A DNA stretch of 64,000 nucleotides from Paralvinella palmiformis (GCA_025642065.1 JAODUP010000839.1:331001-395000); one strand, 5' to 3'; positions 23,239-36,779 are shown, counted from the first letter of the stretch. The notes: generated from the sequence alone by a model not told the origin. A program made the numbers and translations.

Positions 23239-24290
23239 TTATTTCTTCAGAGATGAGATTCTACCCTCCAAGTTTTTACAAGCAGCCAGTATGGAAGACA
23301 TGTTCTCTTGTAAAGTGCCCTGCACCTGAAAAAATAAATAAACAACTTTTTATAGTTAAAATACAGCAGTGGTGCAGCAAGTTAGTATAATTCTCATGTC
23401 ATGCATTAATGCCCATATATCAATTATAACTTATGTGTTATGTCCCTAAAAGACTAATTCATGAAATAGCATTTTACTTTTTTTTTCATATTTGAGAGGA
23501 ATTCAGTATCTAAATAATTATAGACAAAATTACACTATTAACCATTATACATGTCCATGAGATTTGGGAAATGGAAGCTGAGGATTAACTGTGTTAAGCC
23601 ACAAGTAATTGAAACACAACTCTAAAACACTTGTATTATGTGTTTAGATTTTAAAAGGAGGAACAGAAGCTCAGTGGAACATGACTGGCCCAAGTGTTCC
23701 AAATGAGAAATCTGCAGAGCACGCTGGCAGTAATTGTCTTGTCTGGCTTCTGAATATGATGCCATACATGATAATCACTGCTCACTGAACACGGTGATAA
23801 CACTCACTGTACGTGTTGATGATAACTTATCATACATGATTATGACTACTCAGGCTACATAAAGATGACTACTTATTACTTACAACCACTTTCTGTCCAT
23901 TATCATGACTTTGCACTGTACCTGGCCATGATTGTGCATTGTACATGATGATGAATGTTTATTGTACATGATGATCAGTGTTCATTGTACATGATCATAA
24001 GAGTCCCATGTACATGATCATGATATTGTACATGATGATCAATGTTCATTGTACATGATCATAAGAGTCCCTTGTACATGATCATGACTGCTTACTCTAT
24101 ATGATGAAAGCTACTCACACTATTAATGACAACATTACCTTTTGTGTATGATGATGAATATATTTACCTGCTTTAACACATCTCCGTGCTCTAGTAAATG
24201 TTTCTGGATCTGTTGCTGTGCTGAATCTAGCTGCTTTAACGCTTGACTGAACTGTAAAGCTGATAATTATAATAATAAGTAAATTAGTTG

Positions 24291-24376
<86 letters not shown>

Positions 24377-26843
24377 ATAAGCACACACAGAAAGATAGAG
24401 GAGAGGGGAGAGAAGGGAGGGACAAAGATGCTTTTATGTCACTACATACCTTGTTGATGAAGATCCTTCAATGCACTAAGTCTATCAACAATGTGTGGCA
24501 GTGTGTTAGCCAAAGAGTCCCATTTCTTCACAATCTCATAGAGCTCAGAAACCTGTTGCAAAAAGGTGATTTGTTTGTTAGTAAAAGGCAGAAAATAAAT
24601 TTTTTTAAACCTTTCCTAAACAAAATATCAGATTCACATAATAGATATACATTAAAAACATCACAAAATTAAATTGAACTAATATGCAATATAACAATGA
24701 AATCAGTCCACATCATGCCACCAGGATCCAAAGTTTACCTTATTCTGTTTCTCTACTTGTTCCACAGTTGTCTTTTTCTCCGCTACTTGTCCCAGTTTCT
24801 GATTAAGCAGTTGCAGACGTCCCTCGATGTGCTCGATGTGAATAGGATCCAGAATCTTCGTCTTAGCACTCAGCAGTGCCACAGCCTCCTAAAACGGATA
24901 AAAGTTATGGTCCCCATGAAGACAGAAAAACCACCATTAACGCAATGTTTAACCTTTTCTTCCTATCAAGCAGTTGGATCTGCAGTTTTATGACACACTG
25001 AATTTTGTTCAACAGAAGAGAAACTAAAACTAGAATATTTTTTGCAACAAACAGTCATGAACTCAATAAGCATTTATGAAATATGACTTGTAAAAATATT
25101 TATAATAAGTAAGATTGTTTTACATAACCTCAGCTATAAATGAGATGTATATGACCAAGAGGCTAGTACCTAAGGAAATGAGTTTTTACATATATCTTAT
25201 TAAGGTATCACTAAACAGTACCTAGCAAGGGTCATTTATTAAATCTGCAGTTTTATTATTATTAGCCACCTAGCTAACTGTTTTGCACATTGTAGGTTAA
25301 ATGGGCAAAGCAATCTGCTTGTGTGGCTAAAGGGAATTATGAGGAAATATCCTTCAAACATAGGCTGACCAGGATTTGAACTATAGCCATAAAGATCTAC
25401 AGCTATCTATACTCTACCACTTGGATGGTGGAGATGCCCAACAGGTTCTCTTGGATCAATTCTGTTAATTAGATCATTGATTTTATAGCCTGGGGATGAG
25501 TGGTTTGTCAAAGGAACAATTCACCTTCATTTCAAATTTTCAGGAGTATTACAACTATGTTCGCAAATATCATGAATGGTGTCAAAATCTGAACACGATC
25601 AACCACATATTAGATAATACAGTTTAAAGCGCTGATAAATTCATTATGACTCATCTGTGTGCACTGCCATTTTGAAGCAAAACAGAGACTGGAAGCTCCT
25701 GAGTGCTGATATCACTTGATACATGTGGTTTCAACAGAGGTCTGTATGACCCATTTAAAGGCATGTAGACAAATGTTATCAAAGAATAATTTTGGATAAA
25801 AAATGTAGTAATCTTGCTAAAATTACACCATGAATGACATACATCCATATCAGTTTGAGCAAGAAGGAACATTACAAGAAGATGATTCTGATTATATTGA
25901 AGAAGTGGAATCACTGAAGAAAGCTTGACAATAACTGGGAACAATGACTAGTGTCTATCACTCTAGAGTCTATGTGAACTCTGTGTGCCAATGGACTCTG
26001 AGAAGGAATCTTTTTGTTGCAATTTTAACTGAATCAGATGATAATCCTAATTTTTCTGTTATGTGCTTAAGCAGTGGCATTTTTAAAATGGTATCTGTTG
26101 CAGTGGCATATTTGCAGCACCAAATAATTCAACACCAGTTGGAATGGACAAACAGATATGTCAATCCTGAATTAAATCTCATTTCATTATTGGCAGTTGT
26201 CTGTGCAGTATGCTCAACATCTAATATGGCCAGATATAAAAGTAACTTTATGTAAACACACACCATCTTATCCATGAAATAGTATGTGAAATCATCTCTC
26301 CCATATATAATATTGTTACTCATTGATGACCTGGCTAAGATATATCTGGACCAAGATTTACGGTATTCGTTTCTTGCAACATTATTAAGATATTGTTCTG
26401 AACTAAAATCTCACAAAAAACATGAAAATCATTCGGCAATAAACAAAATGGCTGAGATATTAAAATGTACACTTGATAGCTAAGCCAGAGCAACTGTGAT
26501 CTGAGTCAGTCTGGAGAAAACTACAGGATCCTTGTGTCAAGTGATGTCAGAAGAACACTTCACTTTTCTCTTGCCACCTTTGAATCTGGCATCAGGTGAG
26601 GCGGTAATGGCCACCATCGAGTAATTTCAATTATTTCCTTATATCTATGATATCAGGTATAGTTTGTGATTGTTTTTTGGGGAATTTTTGATTACTTTTA
26701 TAACCATTGCATATTTAAGTCAACAGTATCTGAGGGTGAACTGTTCCTTTAACAGAGAAAGAAAGTAACAAAAACAAATACTTACCAATAATGTTTTACT
26801 GCTTGTGTCAGCTGTCAGATAGGACTGTGATAAGAAACACTAG

Positions 26844-26900
<57 letters not shown>

Positions 26901-29192
26901 GCAGACATATATATAAAACAATAGTAACATACGATGAGGTGACCATTTCTGAATATGATAATATTTAGTCTTAATGAAAATTTTAATTATGTAGCTAAGA
27001 CACGACAACATCTTACCACTTTTTCGGGATTGTTACCAAGAAGTGCTTCAATCCTTTCAAGTCTTTGTTCTAAATCAGCCATCTTTAAAAAAATGTACAC
27101 AGAATAAGTAATTTTTAAGTAATATAATTTTGAATCAACATGTCATATTAAAATCTGTATACATGCTGTATGTTCAAACCATGTGTGTGCATTTGTGTGT
27201 GTGAGTTATGAAATCACTTAAAGTAATGATTTTAAACTTACTTGATTATAAGAGCACACACACACACACACATACTTTCAAAATCAGAAGGTGACAAGAT
27301 GATATGATAATGCCAACATGTTATCATACTTATGAACGTCAACATACCTTCGCATTGTTACTATACTTGGCCTGCTCAGGCCTATAATAAAGTTTGTAGG
27401 TCACATGATTGGCGTCATCGGGTGCTCCAGGTGTGACTGCTTTCTGAGTGCTCTTCACAGCTTCAGTGGGCTTTGCCTTAAAACTTTCCAACTGCATGAG
27501 AAGACGCCTGCAAAGCAATATTTAAAATGCATTTGAAATCTGAGATAAAAATATTTTATTTCAAAGTTAATTCACCAACAAATTAATTGGAGCATGAATT
27601 AACACAGCTGACAAGACTACAATATCTGAATAATAACAAAACCATTGGAACTTTTTCTGGTTGATATGACTAAGGCCTAATGATATTTTGCCAATGTCTT
27701 TCTGTTAATAGTTTATGCTGCATAGAGAACTGATGTGTTGACACTGGTCAGTATTTAGGTACTAGTGTTTTATTCAGATGGTGTTACTCTGAAGTCTGAT
27801 CAGTAATCCATCTCTGCATTGCACTGGACTCACAATCACAGTGAACAATTTATCTCTACACATAATCAGGGGGTAGGATTTCACACACACACACACACAC
27901 ACACATGCACAGAGAGAGAGAGAGAGATGATTGATGTTTTATGGCCACTTTTGTGCATGTGATAGGCTCAATGGGCTATGAGAGAGAGAGTTAAGTATAT
28001 AACATTCTTATCAATGTACTTTAGTTTAGTTAAACTAAAGTACATTAAAGTTATGGACATCATGGAAATAATTAAAAACAGAAAATGGACATGGGCAGGT
28101 CACATCAGCCGCAGAACGGATAATAGATGGAGTGCAGCAATGACAGCTTGGACACCCATGAGTAGCAAAATAAATCGAGGAAGGCAATGAAAAAGGTGGA
28201 GAGATGAACTACAACAGTACTGGGGCAATGTGATCTGTTACTTGAGAGCAAGAAATCAAGGCCTTTGAAGGAAACATACTAAGGCTTTCGTCCTGCAATG
28301 GACTGATCATGGCTGAAGATGATGATGTCCAATGTACACTACATCATAACATACCTAACACACCTTTATATATAGACACATTGATGAGATGAAATTTCTT
28401 AATATGAATAGTCACTACACCAATTTCATAGACAAATCATAACATTTTCCTCCACTGCTAAAGGATACATACAATTTCAGTTTAATTTTGCCTACCTATC
28501 ATCACAAACAACATGAAAAAGATAACTGAAACAGGCACCCGAAAAGAAGCTCTTTTTAAGCTTTCAATCAGCTTAAATAAAATCCCTGACTCAATATCAT
28601 TCACCAAATTTTAATATTCCATAACATTCTGCACACAAATCCATAACATAAATGTTTTCACAAAAAATCCATTTGAGTTTCAATTTTAATTTTCCAAATG
28701 AACATAAGGCATTCTGAACCAATTATGCCACAAGACAAGCTGGAAAAAATAACAGATTTAAAAAACTATTTCTATGCAATTCATGGTGCAAACACTCATT
28801 AACCCCCATCAAAAACTGCACCAAACATTCTTAAGTTATGTATTTTTAAAGCTTTAGAGAATTTAACCATCAATAGCAGATTATACAAATAATTAAAATA
28901 AACTGATAACCAATAATTAAAAAAATATTATGAGGTTGCTGCATTTAAGTGTTTTACCAAAGGCTTCAACTAACTAATACTTACTTTTGTAGTGCTCCCT
29001 GTGGGTCAGCCAGATTTACAGCACCATTTCCACCCAACACCTTATCGAGGTGAAGGTCATTTAGTTGTTGCTGTAGATATTCAGTTTGCTTTGCCATAGA
29101 AACAGGGGTCAAGGCCTCAGTGACTGATTCTGCCTTCACATCTTCCTACACATAATGAAACTAGGCCAGTCAAAGGATTGTTTAATCTTGGG

Positions 29193-29239
<47 letters not shown>

Positions 29240-29550
29240 CCCTCACCCACTTAGTTGCAGTATATTTAAGTCTAGTCCGTTTATATTACTTATAAAAAAT
29301 ATATTCCCTATTTTTTATTAAGACTTCTTTGGCCCAAATCATCTGAAATACATATAAAGTTAGTGAAGACAATTAACAGTTAACCAAATGTCTGGTTTTA
29401 CAACAAAGAAATGCTACAAGAAAAATATTCATGCATACAATCATGTGTGCACACGTGCATACACACAACCACGAAGAAGAGTTCTCTGTATAGGAATTTG
29501 TAGTAAACATCCAGCCATTTTGATCTTTAATTTCTTCTTTTTCTTAGTCA

Positions 29551-29592
<42 letters not shown>

Positions 29593-30400
29593 AATTTAGC
29601 TTTATACATATATTGTTATGAAATAATCGTACTATATTTGTTATATCTTATATGTTTTTGTCCCCATAAGTTTATGAACAGCGCCTTTGAACTGGCTTTA
29701 AGTATGAAAAGAGTGCTTTATAAGTTTGGTATAATAATAATAATAAAAATAATAAACAAAAGATGCAATTTTGTAATCAAATATTTCTTAAAAAATAAAT
29801 GAAAGATAAGAATATTCTTCACAAAACAAATAGCATTAACAAGAAAGCAACTTCATGTCTGGAACGAAACTGCATTAATTGGATATATATTTCGGCTTTT
29901 AACATTTAAAATGTATCCCAAATCTTGTTGTTCATAAGATCCTGACAACGCATATGAACAGGGATGCTATAGAGATTACTATAATAATTATTAATTATGA
30001 TGGCCAGCAATCTTAATACCTTGATGCTGTTCACTTCCTCTGCCAGTTGTCGTATTTCATGTTGCAGTCTCTGATATTTCTGCTGTGGTGTCTCTGGCAT
30101 ATCACCCTCTCCTGCCTAATAAAGCAACTGATATTAACAATCACTCTCTGTATACATTCGGCTATATCATAAGTCGCTGACAGCAGATTATGGCAGAATT
30201 TAGTAAGAGATAAAGACCAGCAGTTTCATTTCAATCACACTTTATTTAGTATAGAGATCACTGAATTTGTATATGGTATGACTGGTACATCTCTAATATA
30301 ACATTAAAATGACCAGACATCCTCATAAATAATTTTTTTATGGTCTTTCACATATTTACACATGTAAAGCAACTCAAAACAGAATTTAGCATAAAAAGAA

Positions 30401-30435
<35 letters not shown>

Positions 30436-32257
30436 ATCGATAAAAAACAATGTTTTTCTCATTAATTTAGTTAAGCATGTTGTGCATTATTTCAATTTTA
30501 GATCATATCACAAAGTGTAATGTTCACTTCACAGAATAATTTATGTACAGTATAAATATAATTTAGGCTTGACCAATAAATGGCATCATCATTTAACATG
30601 TGACTAACAGATGAATGTAAGATTTATATAATTAAAATCTACTCGACTTCTATGACATGAATAACTATGATATATATCGGACTATAAATAGTATATTGTA
30701 ACTATGACATAGTACTCTGTGGTTGACATCCAGGATATTAAAAGGTCTTGAAAATGAAATGCAATATATGGATATTGTCACTAATAAGTTAATATAAACT
30801 TTTTGAATGTTAACTGCAGTTATCTGATAAAGTAGTATAAACTAACACAATTCTGAATCATGCATGTGTTATTTATTGCAGCTGGGAAGAGTACTTCATT
30901 TTCAATAAAACGTACACCAAGGACAAGCTGCAAAGTTGTTCTATTAACAGGAATATGTCCAACCATATCAAAATGAAATATCGCCTAGATTTGAATACAA
31001 ACTCAGAAAACATTCACTACAAACGAATTTTATGATAACAAGTTCCAACTAGTAATAGTCTTGATTATCTGCCCAATATACTCCTGCGAGATGTGGTACC
31101 TATATAATACGGTGCACAGCTCAAAACCTAGCTAGTCATGTTATAATGAGCAAACAGTGTTATGATTCCACATTAATTCTTACAATTTAAGGTAATAATC
31201 GCCACAGTTTTCACTACTACCTTGCATTAACATTCTACAATAAGACTTACCATTTCATATTCCGTTCTCATGACATCATAACCAGTTCTTCTAGCTGGAC
31301 CGATCCGATCAGAGAAGTCTAAAAGCGGGGAGAAAAATTGTTGTTAATCAACAAGAAAATGTGTTTTTAACTATTCTAACACTAGATAAAACTAATCACT
31401 GGAGATTAATGTTTATATTTGTGCTATCTATTTACAAGGGAAATATTACGTACAAATATAAAGCAAATACAAGGATGATGGAGAACAACAGACTGAGAAT
31501 AAGCATAGAAAAGCACAAATTAACATTCCCCTATAAACACCTGAAACATGTAAAAATATTATAAAAAGGTTTATTTGGGGGATAATATGAATACAGAAAG
31601 ATCTAATAATGTTCTTTTATATTAATCCTGATTTGTTTGATGTCAGTTATCACATAAATGCTATGCAAAATATTAACCTGCAAATTGGGCATCAACTGTC
31701 TTTCCCTTGAACTTGTTGTAAGCTTCTGTAGGATTAACATCTAACTTCTCGATGGTGTCACTGACTGGCTCGCCCTACATAAAGTAAACTTCGGATATTT
31801 ATAATGAAAAGATCATCTTGCAGTGATAGAAGCAAAATGTCAAATTATGACACAATCTGCATCAAATATGTTATGGTTTCACACAACTTACAGACTCTGT
31901 TTGTTCCTGGTCATCTTCAGGTAAATCACTAGTCTCAAAGGTATCGGGAGATGTCAAATCCTGAAATAGTAACGAGTTAAAAGATCCTAAAAGATTATTT
32001 CTGAAGTCAAAACTAAATATAAACAGCAGTCTCAAAGTCAAGCTGGAAACAAACTTCTGGGGGCATGTATTAGGCTAATATACATCAATAAAATTGTTAT
32101 ACATTCTCTCTCTCTCTCTGCATAGGTGGGGGGTTGTAATTAAATATTAAGCAATAAATCAATTCATAATTTATTCAAACTCTATCTTACAGTTACACAC
32201 TTGTATATTTCCATGTGCCAGATAATCTCAGATTACTATACAGACACAATTTACACC

Positions 32258-32296
<39 letters not shown>

Positions 32297-34234
32297 GTAC
32301 ACACACAAACACACAGATTTTGCTTTGATGTTATAACTAATACATATAACCTAGTGTAAATAATATAACCTAGTATAAATAAACAATACAATACACCAGT
32401 AATATTCCCACGTATTCCCGCCAATATAATCACATGGTTCGGGGAGTGGCGCCGATGTCAGCTTCCATTGGATCATAAGACCTTTGTTTGTTGAGCAAGG
32501 CAGATTGTTTAAATGAAGTATTACCAGAAGCACAATCATAATGGAACATTTAATATTGGTAAGTTTAACTATTCATAACTATATACATTAATAGAGCTAA
32601 ACTACATTATATTACAGCAATAAACATAACTTCATATAACATGTAAACTTGATATTTAAACGTAGCATCATATCAAATCTCTACGTTTATGACTGTGATA
32701 TACAAGAACTAAATTAGTGGCAAATCTTGCACATAAATATTCCTAAACACTGGTCTACAAGATGTAGTGTAAGGCCAGTCTTAAAAATAAATTGGTTGTG
32801 GGTTACATGGTCAAAAAAATGCATACGGTAGGTAGGAATTAATTTTTTTTAAATATATTTTTTATAGATTGTCTAGTGGAATATATTGTTCATGAAGCAT
32901 TTTTTCATTCAAATACATGCATGCCAGTAATGATTCAGACTAGATAGATATCATATAACTTACAAGCTGGTTTCAGATATAGACTCGTTAGTATTTTCAA
33001 TAGGTTTTCGAAGTCTACTAACAATTCACAATCATTACCTAAAGCACAACTCACCCTTGTTTTGGACCTTAAAACTTGGTGCCAAAAACGAAAATATACG
33101 GCAAAGTATTTACGTCATCGATAAGATGATTACACATAAAAGTAAAATCACTGCTTATTTATTAAAACCACCAACAGTGTATTGAATATAAAAAATAACT
33201 AATTTGTTAACCTCTCTAAATCAATATTTATGAAGAAATAAAAAAGTGGTGACCAGATATCGTCCGGGATCCCAACCCCCACTGTCAGGCGTATCTCCCC
33301 TCATGATAGTTAGCTTTCGTTCATCCATCTTGTGGTGAATATGATAATGTATGGAACCGTTTGAAGTGAATAATGTTGCATGTGATAAATTTATTGTTTC
33401 ACTTAAGGTTATTCAATATGAGGGAAAACATAAATCGACCAGTATTGCTTGCTATTGTTGTAGTACGGATGTACACAAAACAGCTGATTTGTTGATGTTA
33501 AAGGTGCAAAAATAATGAGTTGCTGTATGAATGTCCCATATATCTATGTGTACTTTTTACATGCCATTATTATTATAAGATTATTAAAAATATTGCCATA
33601 TCATATGTCAGTGTACTTTTTATATGCCATTATTAAAAATATTACTCAAATATTTCTACGAAAATAACATGTTATCCAAATATATATAAGGGTGTTTGAC
33701 CTAGGACCCTCTAGGTGGCTTTTAACCTAGGGGTTTTTGTTCTGGGGGCTTTTGACCTAGTCCTAGAGGGCTTTTGACCGGAAACCGGCGAAGAGTCCTG
33801 GAGCCCTACTAGAGTTTTGTTGTTTGTAGATCTAGATAATTGTAACATTTTAAGACTTAGTCTTGTCCCAAGCCATTTCAAGTGACTTAATTTAAAAAAA
33901 TGCTTGATTGTTTTGTCATATACTTAGATCATGATTAGATGAGTAGTCTAGAGACTAGATCTATGAAATAACTAATCATCTCTTAGACTTAGTCTAGATT
34001 AATGGCAAAAATAATCAATGATTGAATAATAATGAATGAATCATAGATCTAGATCTACAATGCAGGTGAAAACATGTCGACTGTCACTGACAATCTAGCA
34101 TTTAGAAATAATCCTAGTAGCCAAATTTATAAATACTATAATGGCATTCATTATTATACTATCTACGATCAGATAACAATAATGCTTATAATACTTACAA
34201 TGCCTGGAAGATTAGCATATTTCGGATCAGCCAT
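23239..34234 (-). CDS. DCTN2: dynactin subunit 2 (dynamitin, p50)
   Basis: Thirteen coding exons on the minus strand: 34234-34199, 31960-31892, 31774-31678, 31318-31251, 30115-30020, 29145-28985, 27507-27348, 27082-27017, 26824-26786, 24888-24739, 24552-24450, 24259-24168, 23325-23239. They sum to 1224 nt, 407 residues, close to the roughly 400 of other animals, and every junction keeps frame. Family marks in order: MADPKYANLPGI start, TSDLPEDD (residues 23-30), DFSDRIG with RTGYD (68-82), ETPQQKYQRLQHEIRQL (98-114), then mostly heptad-like coiled coil to the end at SSLKK. Dynamitin is the shoulder subunit that links the p150 arm to the Arp1 filament in dynactin, the dynein activator on microtubules. 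The first intron is 2.2 kb and the exon 9-10 intron 1.9 kb; several introns carry microsatellites, and SINE or LINE pieces sit in three of them. PMS1 starts 8.8 kb away on the opposite strand. Confidence 0.97.
23940..24095. repeat. 64-bp tandem repeat of GTACATGATC words
   Basis: In the last DCTN2 intron. Two units start at CATGATGATC at 23967 and 24031, 64 bp apart; each holds several GTACATGATC / GATCATGTAC words, so it can also fold on itself. Confidence 0.8.
24298..24375. repeat. (CA)n(GA)n microsatellite
   Basis: Compound dinucleotide tract in a DCTN2 intron, about 75 bp from exon 11. Confidence 0.95.
25262..25440 (-). mobile_element. diverged SINE family 2 relative
   Basis: On the minus strand: tRNA-like head (CATCCAAGTGGTAGAGTATAG ... 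GTTCAAATCC) and a body containing CCCATTTAACCTACAATGTGCAAAA, close to the family 2 word CCATTTAGCCTACCATGTGCACAAAAG. Lies in the 1.9 kb DCTN2 intron. Confidence 0.55.
26846..26901. repeat. (AT)n(AC)n microsatellite
   Basis: Begins about 20 bp upstream of the short 39-nt exon 9 of DCTN2 (read on the minus strand). Confidence 0.9.
27881..27928. repeat. (AC)n(AG)n microsatellite
   Basis: Compound dinucleotide tract in the intron between DCTN2 exons 6 and 7. Confidence 0.9.
27929..27977 (-). mobile_element. SINE family 2 3'-end fragment
   Basis: Contains TGATTGATGTTTTATGGCCACTTTTGTGCA, the reverse complement of the common family 2 3' end. Only about 50 bp remain. Confidence 0.6.
28014..28045. 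repeat. 15-bp perfect palindrome
   Basis: ATGTACTTTAGTTTA and its exact reverse complement separated by GT. In a DCTN2 intron between a SINE fragment and a LINE fragment. Confidence 0.85.
28045..28330 (+). mobile_element. LINE ORF2 C-terminal fragment
   Basis: Forward frame: IIKNRKWTWAGHISRRTDNR, then WSAAMTAWTP, then after a stop KRWRDELQQYWG and KAFVLQWTDHG. This is the well-known C-terminal tail of one class of endonuclease-reverse-transcriptase LINEs, different from the CR1/L2-like pieces elsewhere in the window. It is antisense to DCTN2, inside its intron. Confidence 0.8.
29193..29239. repeat. (AC)n(AT)n microsatellite
   Basis: About 50 bp upstream (minus strand) of DCTN2 exon 6. Confidence 0.9.
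29557..29590. repeat. (AT)n microsatellite
   Basis: Within DCTN2 intron 5. Confidence 0.85.
29655..29755 (+). mobile_element. LINE 3' tail
   Basis: GCGCCTTTGAACTGGCTTTAAG, then GAGTGCTTTATAAGTTTGGT ending in (ATA)n: the typical 3' end of CR1/L2-type LINEs, with the 5' part missing. In DCTN2 intron 5, antisense to the gene. Confidence 0.7.
30403..30433. repeat. (AC)n microsatellite
   Basis: Within DCTN2 intron 4. Confidence 0.85.
32254..32297. repeat. (AC)n(AG)n microsatellite
   Basis: Within DCTN2 intron 1. Confidence 0.85.
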
Positions 34235-34991
34235 TTTGACAAGTAAGTGGTAACATCAATGTTTCGGGAAACTTTTAATATTGAAGACCACTTATTTGAG
34301 TTCACCTTCAGAAACAAATCTCCACGTTAAAAAGAATTAATTCTCTCCCATCTGTAGAACATATATTATTAATTGTGACATGTATTTACAAGAATTACCA
34401 GTAACAGCTCTGATAACACAATAATATAAAGAAAATGTTACCAATTTCTGCAAACGCGTTCATTTCATAACTCTAATATTTAACACTTATAAGCCTTGTA
34501 TGATTCGCAGTTTGTTTGTGTGTTTTGATGTAACTTTGAACAGGAATTTAACCCAAAAAATATAACAAATAAATATACTAGAAAAAAGTACAATTTACAA
34601 TATTTATATCACGGTACTGTATTGAAAGTTCATCAGCGTTAAAACAAGATATATATAACTGATACATTATGATACCCAATATTGAAACACCAAAACAAAG
34701 TAATAGTATTAATCCTATGGATAATGTTATGTACTTATTAATAAAGCAAAAGTAAGTCCACTTTCTCCGCCATAAAAAAAATACAGAACCACAGTCATGT
34801 CAGTGGAAATGCTAGCCGACGTCTAATAATGGAGACTGATTAATGCCATCTGTTAACCAAATAGAGACTATAAGAACGTTATGATAAAATTAAGATAATT
34901 AAAATACCATACTAAACTTAGTATACGGACAAAAGCCCATTCAGGATAATAAAAACCCTTGCCTTATTTTGGGAAATGGACAAAAGATCCC
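33689..34991. repeat. inverted pair of GGGNTTTTGNCC-type repeat ends around DCTN2 exon 1
   Basis: The left block (33689-33790) repeats words like GGGCTTTTGACCTAG and GGGTTTTTGTTCTGGGGGC. The right block (34926-34991) holds GGACAAAAGCCC, AAAAACCC and GGACAAAAGATCCC, the same words in reverse complement and in mirrored order. This is the design of a DNA-transposon end with repeated short motifs. Exon 1 of DCTN2 (34199-34234) lies between the blocks, so they could be two separate copies rather than one element. Confidence 0.5.
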
Positions 34992-35324
34992 ACCTCTATG
35001 TCACATACTGAAAAGATTGAAATTTTTTAAGTTCGAAATCAAAAAGGGATATTACTACAAAATTCAATTTTGGAAATTAGGCAAGCTATTAAAAAATTAT
35101 TAACTGAGATTATTTAATGATCCATTTGATCCTCATAACTGCAATTATTATCTTGGCAGTAGCATAGTTCATTGAATTTGTTTTATTGAACTGTAGTGCA
35201 ATTGCAATTTAAAGAGAAGCCAGTGAACAATTGATAACAGAAGCCTCTCTGAACCCAATTTATATTTTGCAATTGTGTGAGTGGTTCTTTCCGTCGGATC
35301 CAATAAACAGCAGGACCTGATGTT

Positions 35325-35686
35325 TGTTTTGTTTATTTTGTTGTTCGGTGAGAATCCCCAGACTGTCGCTTAATCAGTACAGCCTCTATGTTGGAGTGGT
35401 CGAGAAACCTCCTCCCCACCACTCACAGGGGAGCAGTACGGAAAGATGGACCCGAAATACCACGAGGGTGGTCACTGCCAGAGAGTTTTACGTCCACGGG
35501 GGTCTTTAACGTCCCCCTTTATTTTAAATAATTCAGTGGAAACGGCAGCACCATTTAACGTGGTCAACCACCCACGATGTTGTGAGCCGAGAAATTAATC
35601 TCTGGAAAAGTTTCGACCTCTTGCGGGGTTCGAACCTGTGACCGTTGGTGCCGGGTGCTTAACCGTCAGGCCACCGGGGCTCACTT
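35325..35686 (-). mobile_element. SINE family 1, full copy with 14-bp target-site duplication
   Basis: 362 bp flanked by CAGGACCTGATGTT at 35311-35324 and 35687-35700. Head on the minus strand with GGTGGCCTGACGGTTAAG and GGTTCGAACCCCG. About 1.1 kb upstream of the DCTN2 start codon. Confidence 0.93.
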
Positions 35687-35870
35687 CAGGACCTGATGTT
35701 GTTGTCCCACCTCTTATACTTACTAAGTGCCGGATTCCGCTACCCCCCCCCCGGAGCTGTGGAACTGCCATAAAACTACCCTGCGCAACGAATCAAGAAT
35801 CAACTATCTATAGGAATCTTGGAACAAGGCTTCCCAATCCCTGGTTGGACTATCTCAGCCTAGACTCTGA

Positions 35871-36065
35871 AAGCTGCTCATCAACTTCATAAAAGACCAT
35901 CTGCAAGTTGAGACATCTATCTTGCTGGACGCCAGCGGACAGCATCCAAAGAAGCGTATACAAACCTCAACCAGAAAGCTCCAACAGACACTCAACACAC
36001 TCTGTACTGAGGTCAGGGTTGGAAAAAATCAGGACATCTCCACTGCCCTTAGAGCTTTCGGGTAA
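35871..36065 (+). pseudogene. unidentified 64-codon coding-like remnant
   Basis: After a TGA at 35868-35870 the frame stays open for 64 codons (KLLINFIKDHLQVETSILLD and later RKLQQTLNTLCTEVRVG), ending at TAA 36063-36065. Composition is protein-like and amphipathic. No start, acceptor or donor is evident, and I do not recognise it. It could be a processed-gene or transposon scrap. Confidence 0.3.
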
Positions 36066-36779
36066 CATTTATGATACGTGTGGTTTATATCTTTTAATGG
36101 TTAAATTTTGTATGAATCTAAATTTTTGAACAGCTGAACATATCTTGCAAATTGTTTTAAAGAAATCTTATGAACTGCTGAATATATTTGTTTGCAATAT
36201 GGGGGTTTATATCCTAGGTTTTTTAAATCCTAAATCCACTAAATTCCTATGATATTAATTACGATTATATACAAATAAAACATGATATTGTCAATAGCCA
36301 TATGTCTATCTAGTTATTATAACATAAAAAGCCCCAGCAATAAAAAACGCATTCAATAAATGGAAGACCAGACTCCTCAATGATCTATGTTAGGCTTTGA
36401 TCGACTGGCAGTATATCGACCGATAGGGAGGCTAATTTCTCAATTAGTAACATGTCTCTTAGTGATGCCCGACACCTTATAATTTAAATCCATTGCGTTT
36501 GGTAGCCCAAAATGTGCTACTCGTAAAAAATGACACGACTTCAATCCCACAAGAAGATCAATACTCTCCGTGAATTAATTTCTATGTGGCTTTCTTAACA
36601 TTGTAGGCGATTGCATGACCATATTAAATGTATTTGCCGCCTCACTAACTAAAATTTTAAAACGTGGGACATTTAATACTGTCTATAAGGACTTAAAATA
36701 CTCAGACATTGACATAAGATCGAACTGACTTTGTTCGGTTTGATTCTCGTTAGATAACATAACTTCGACGTGGGCATAT

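Noticed and set aside
24115..24384. 89-codon minus-strand frame over DCTN2 exon 12
   Set aside because: It reads the exon in the wrong frame and runs into the (CA)n(GA)n tract; the correct frame, fixed by the acceptor at 24260, gives the dynamitin sequence.
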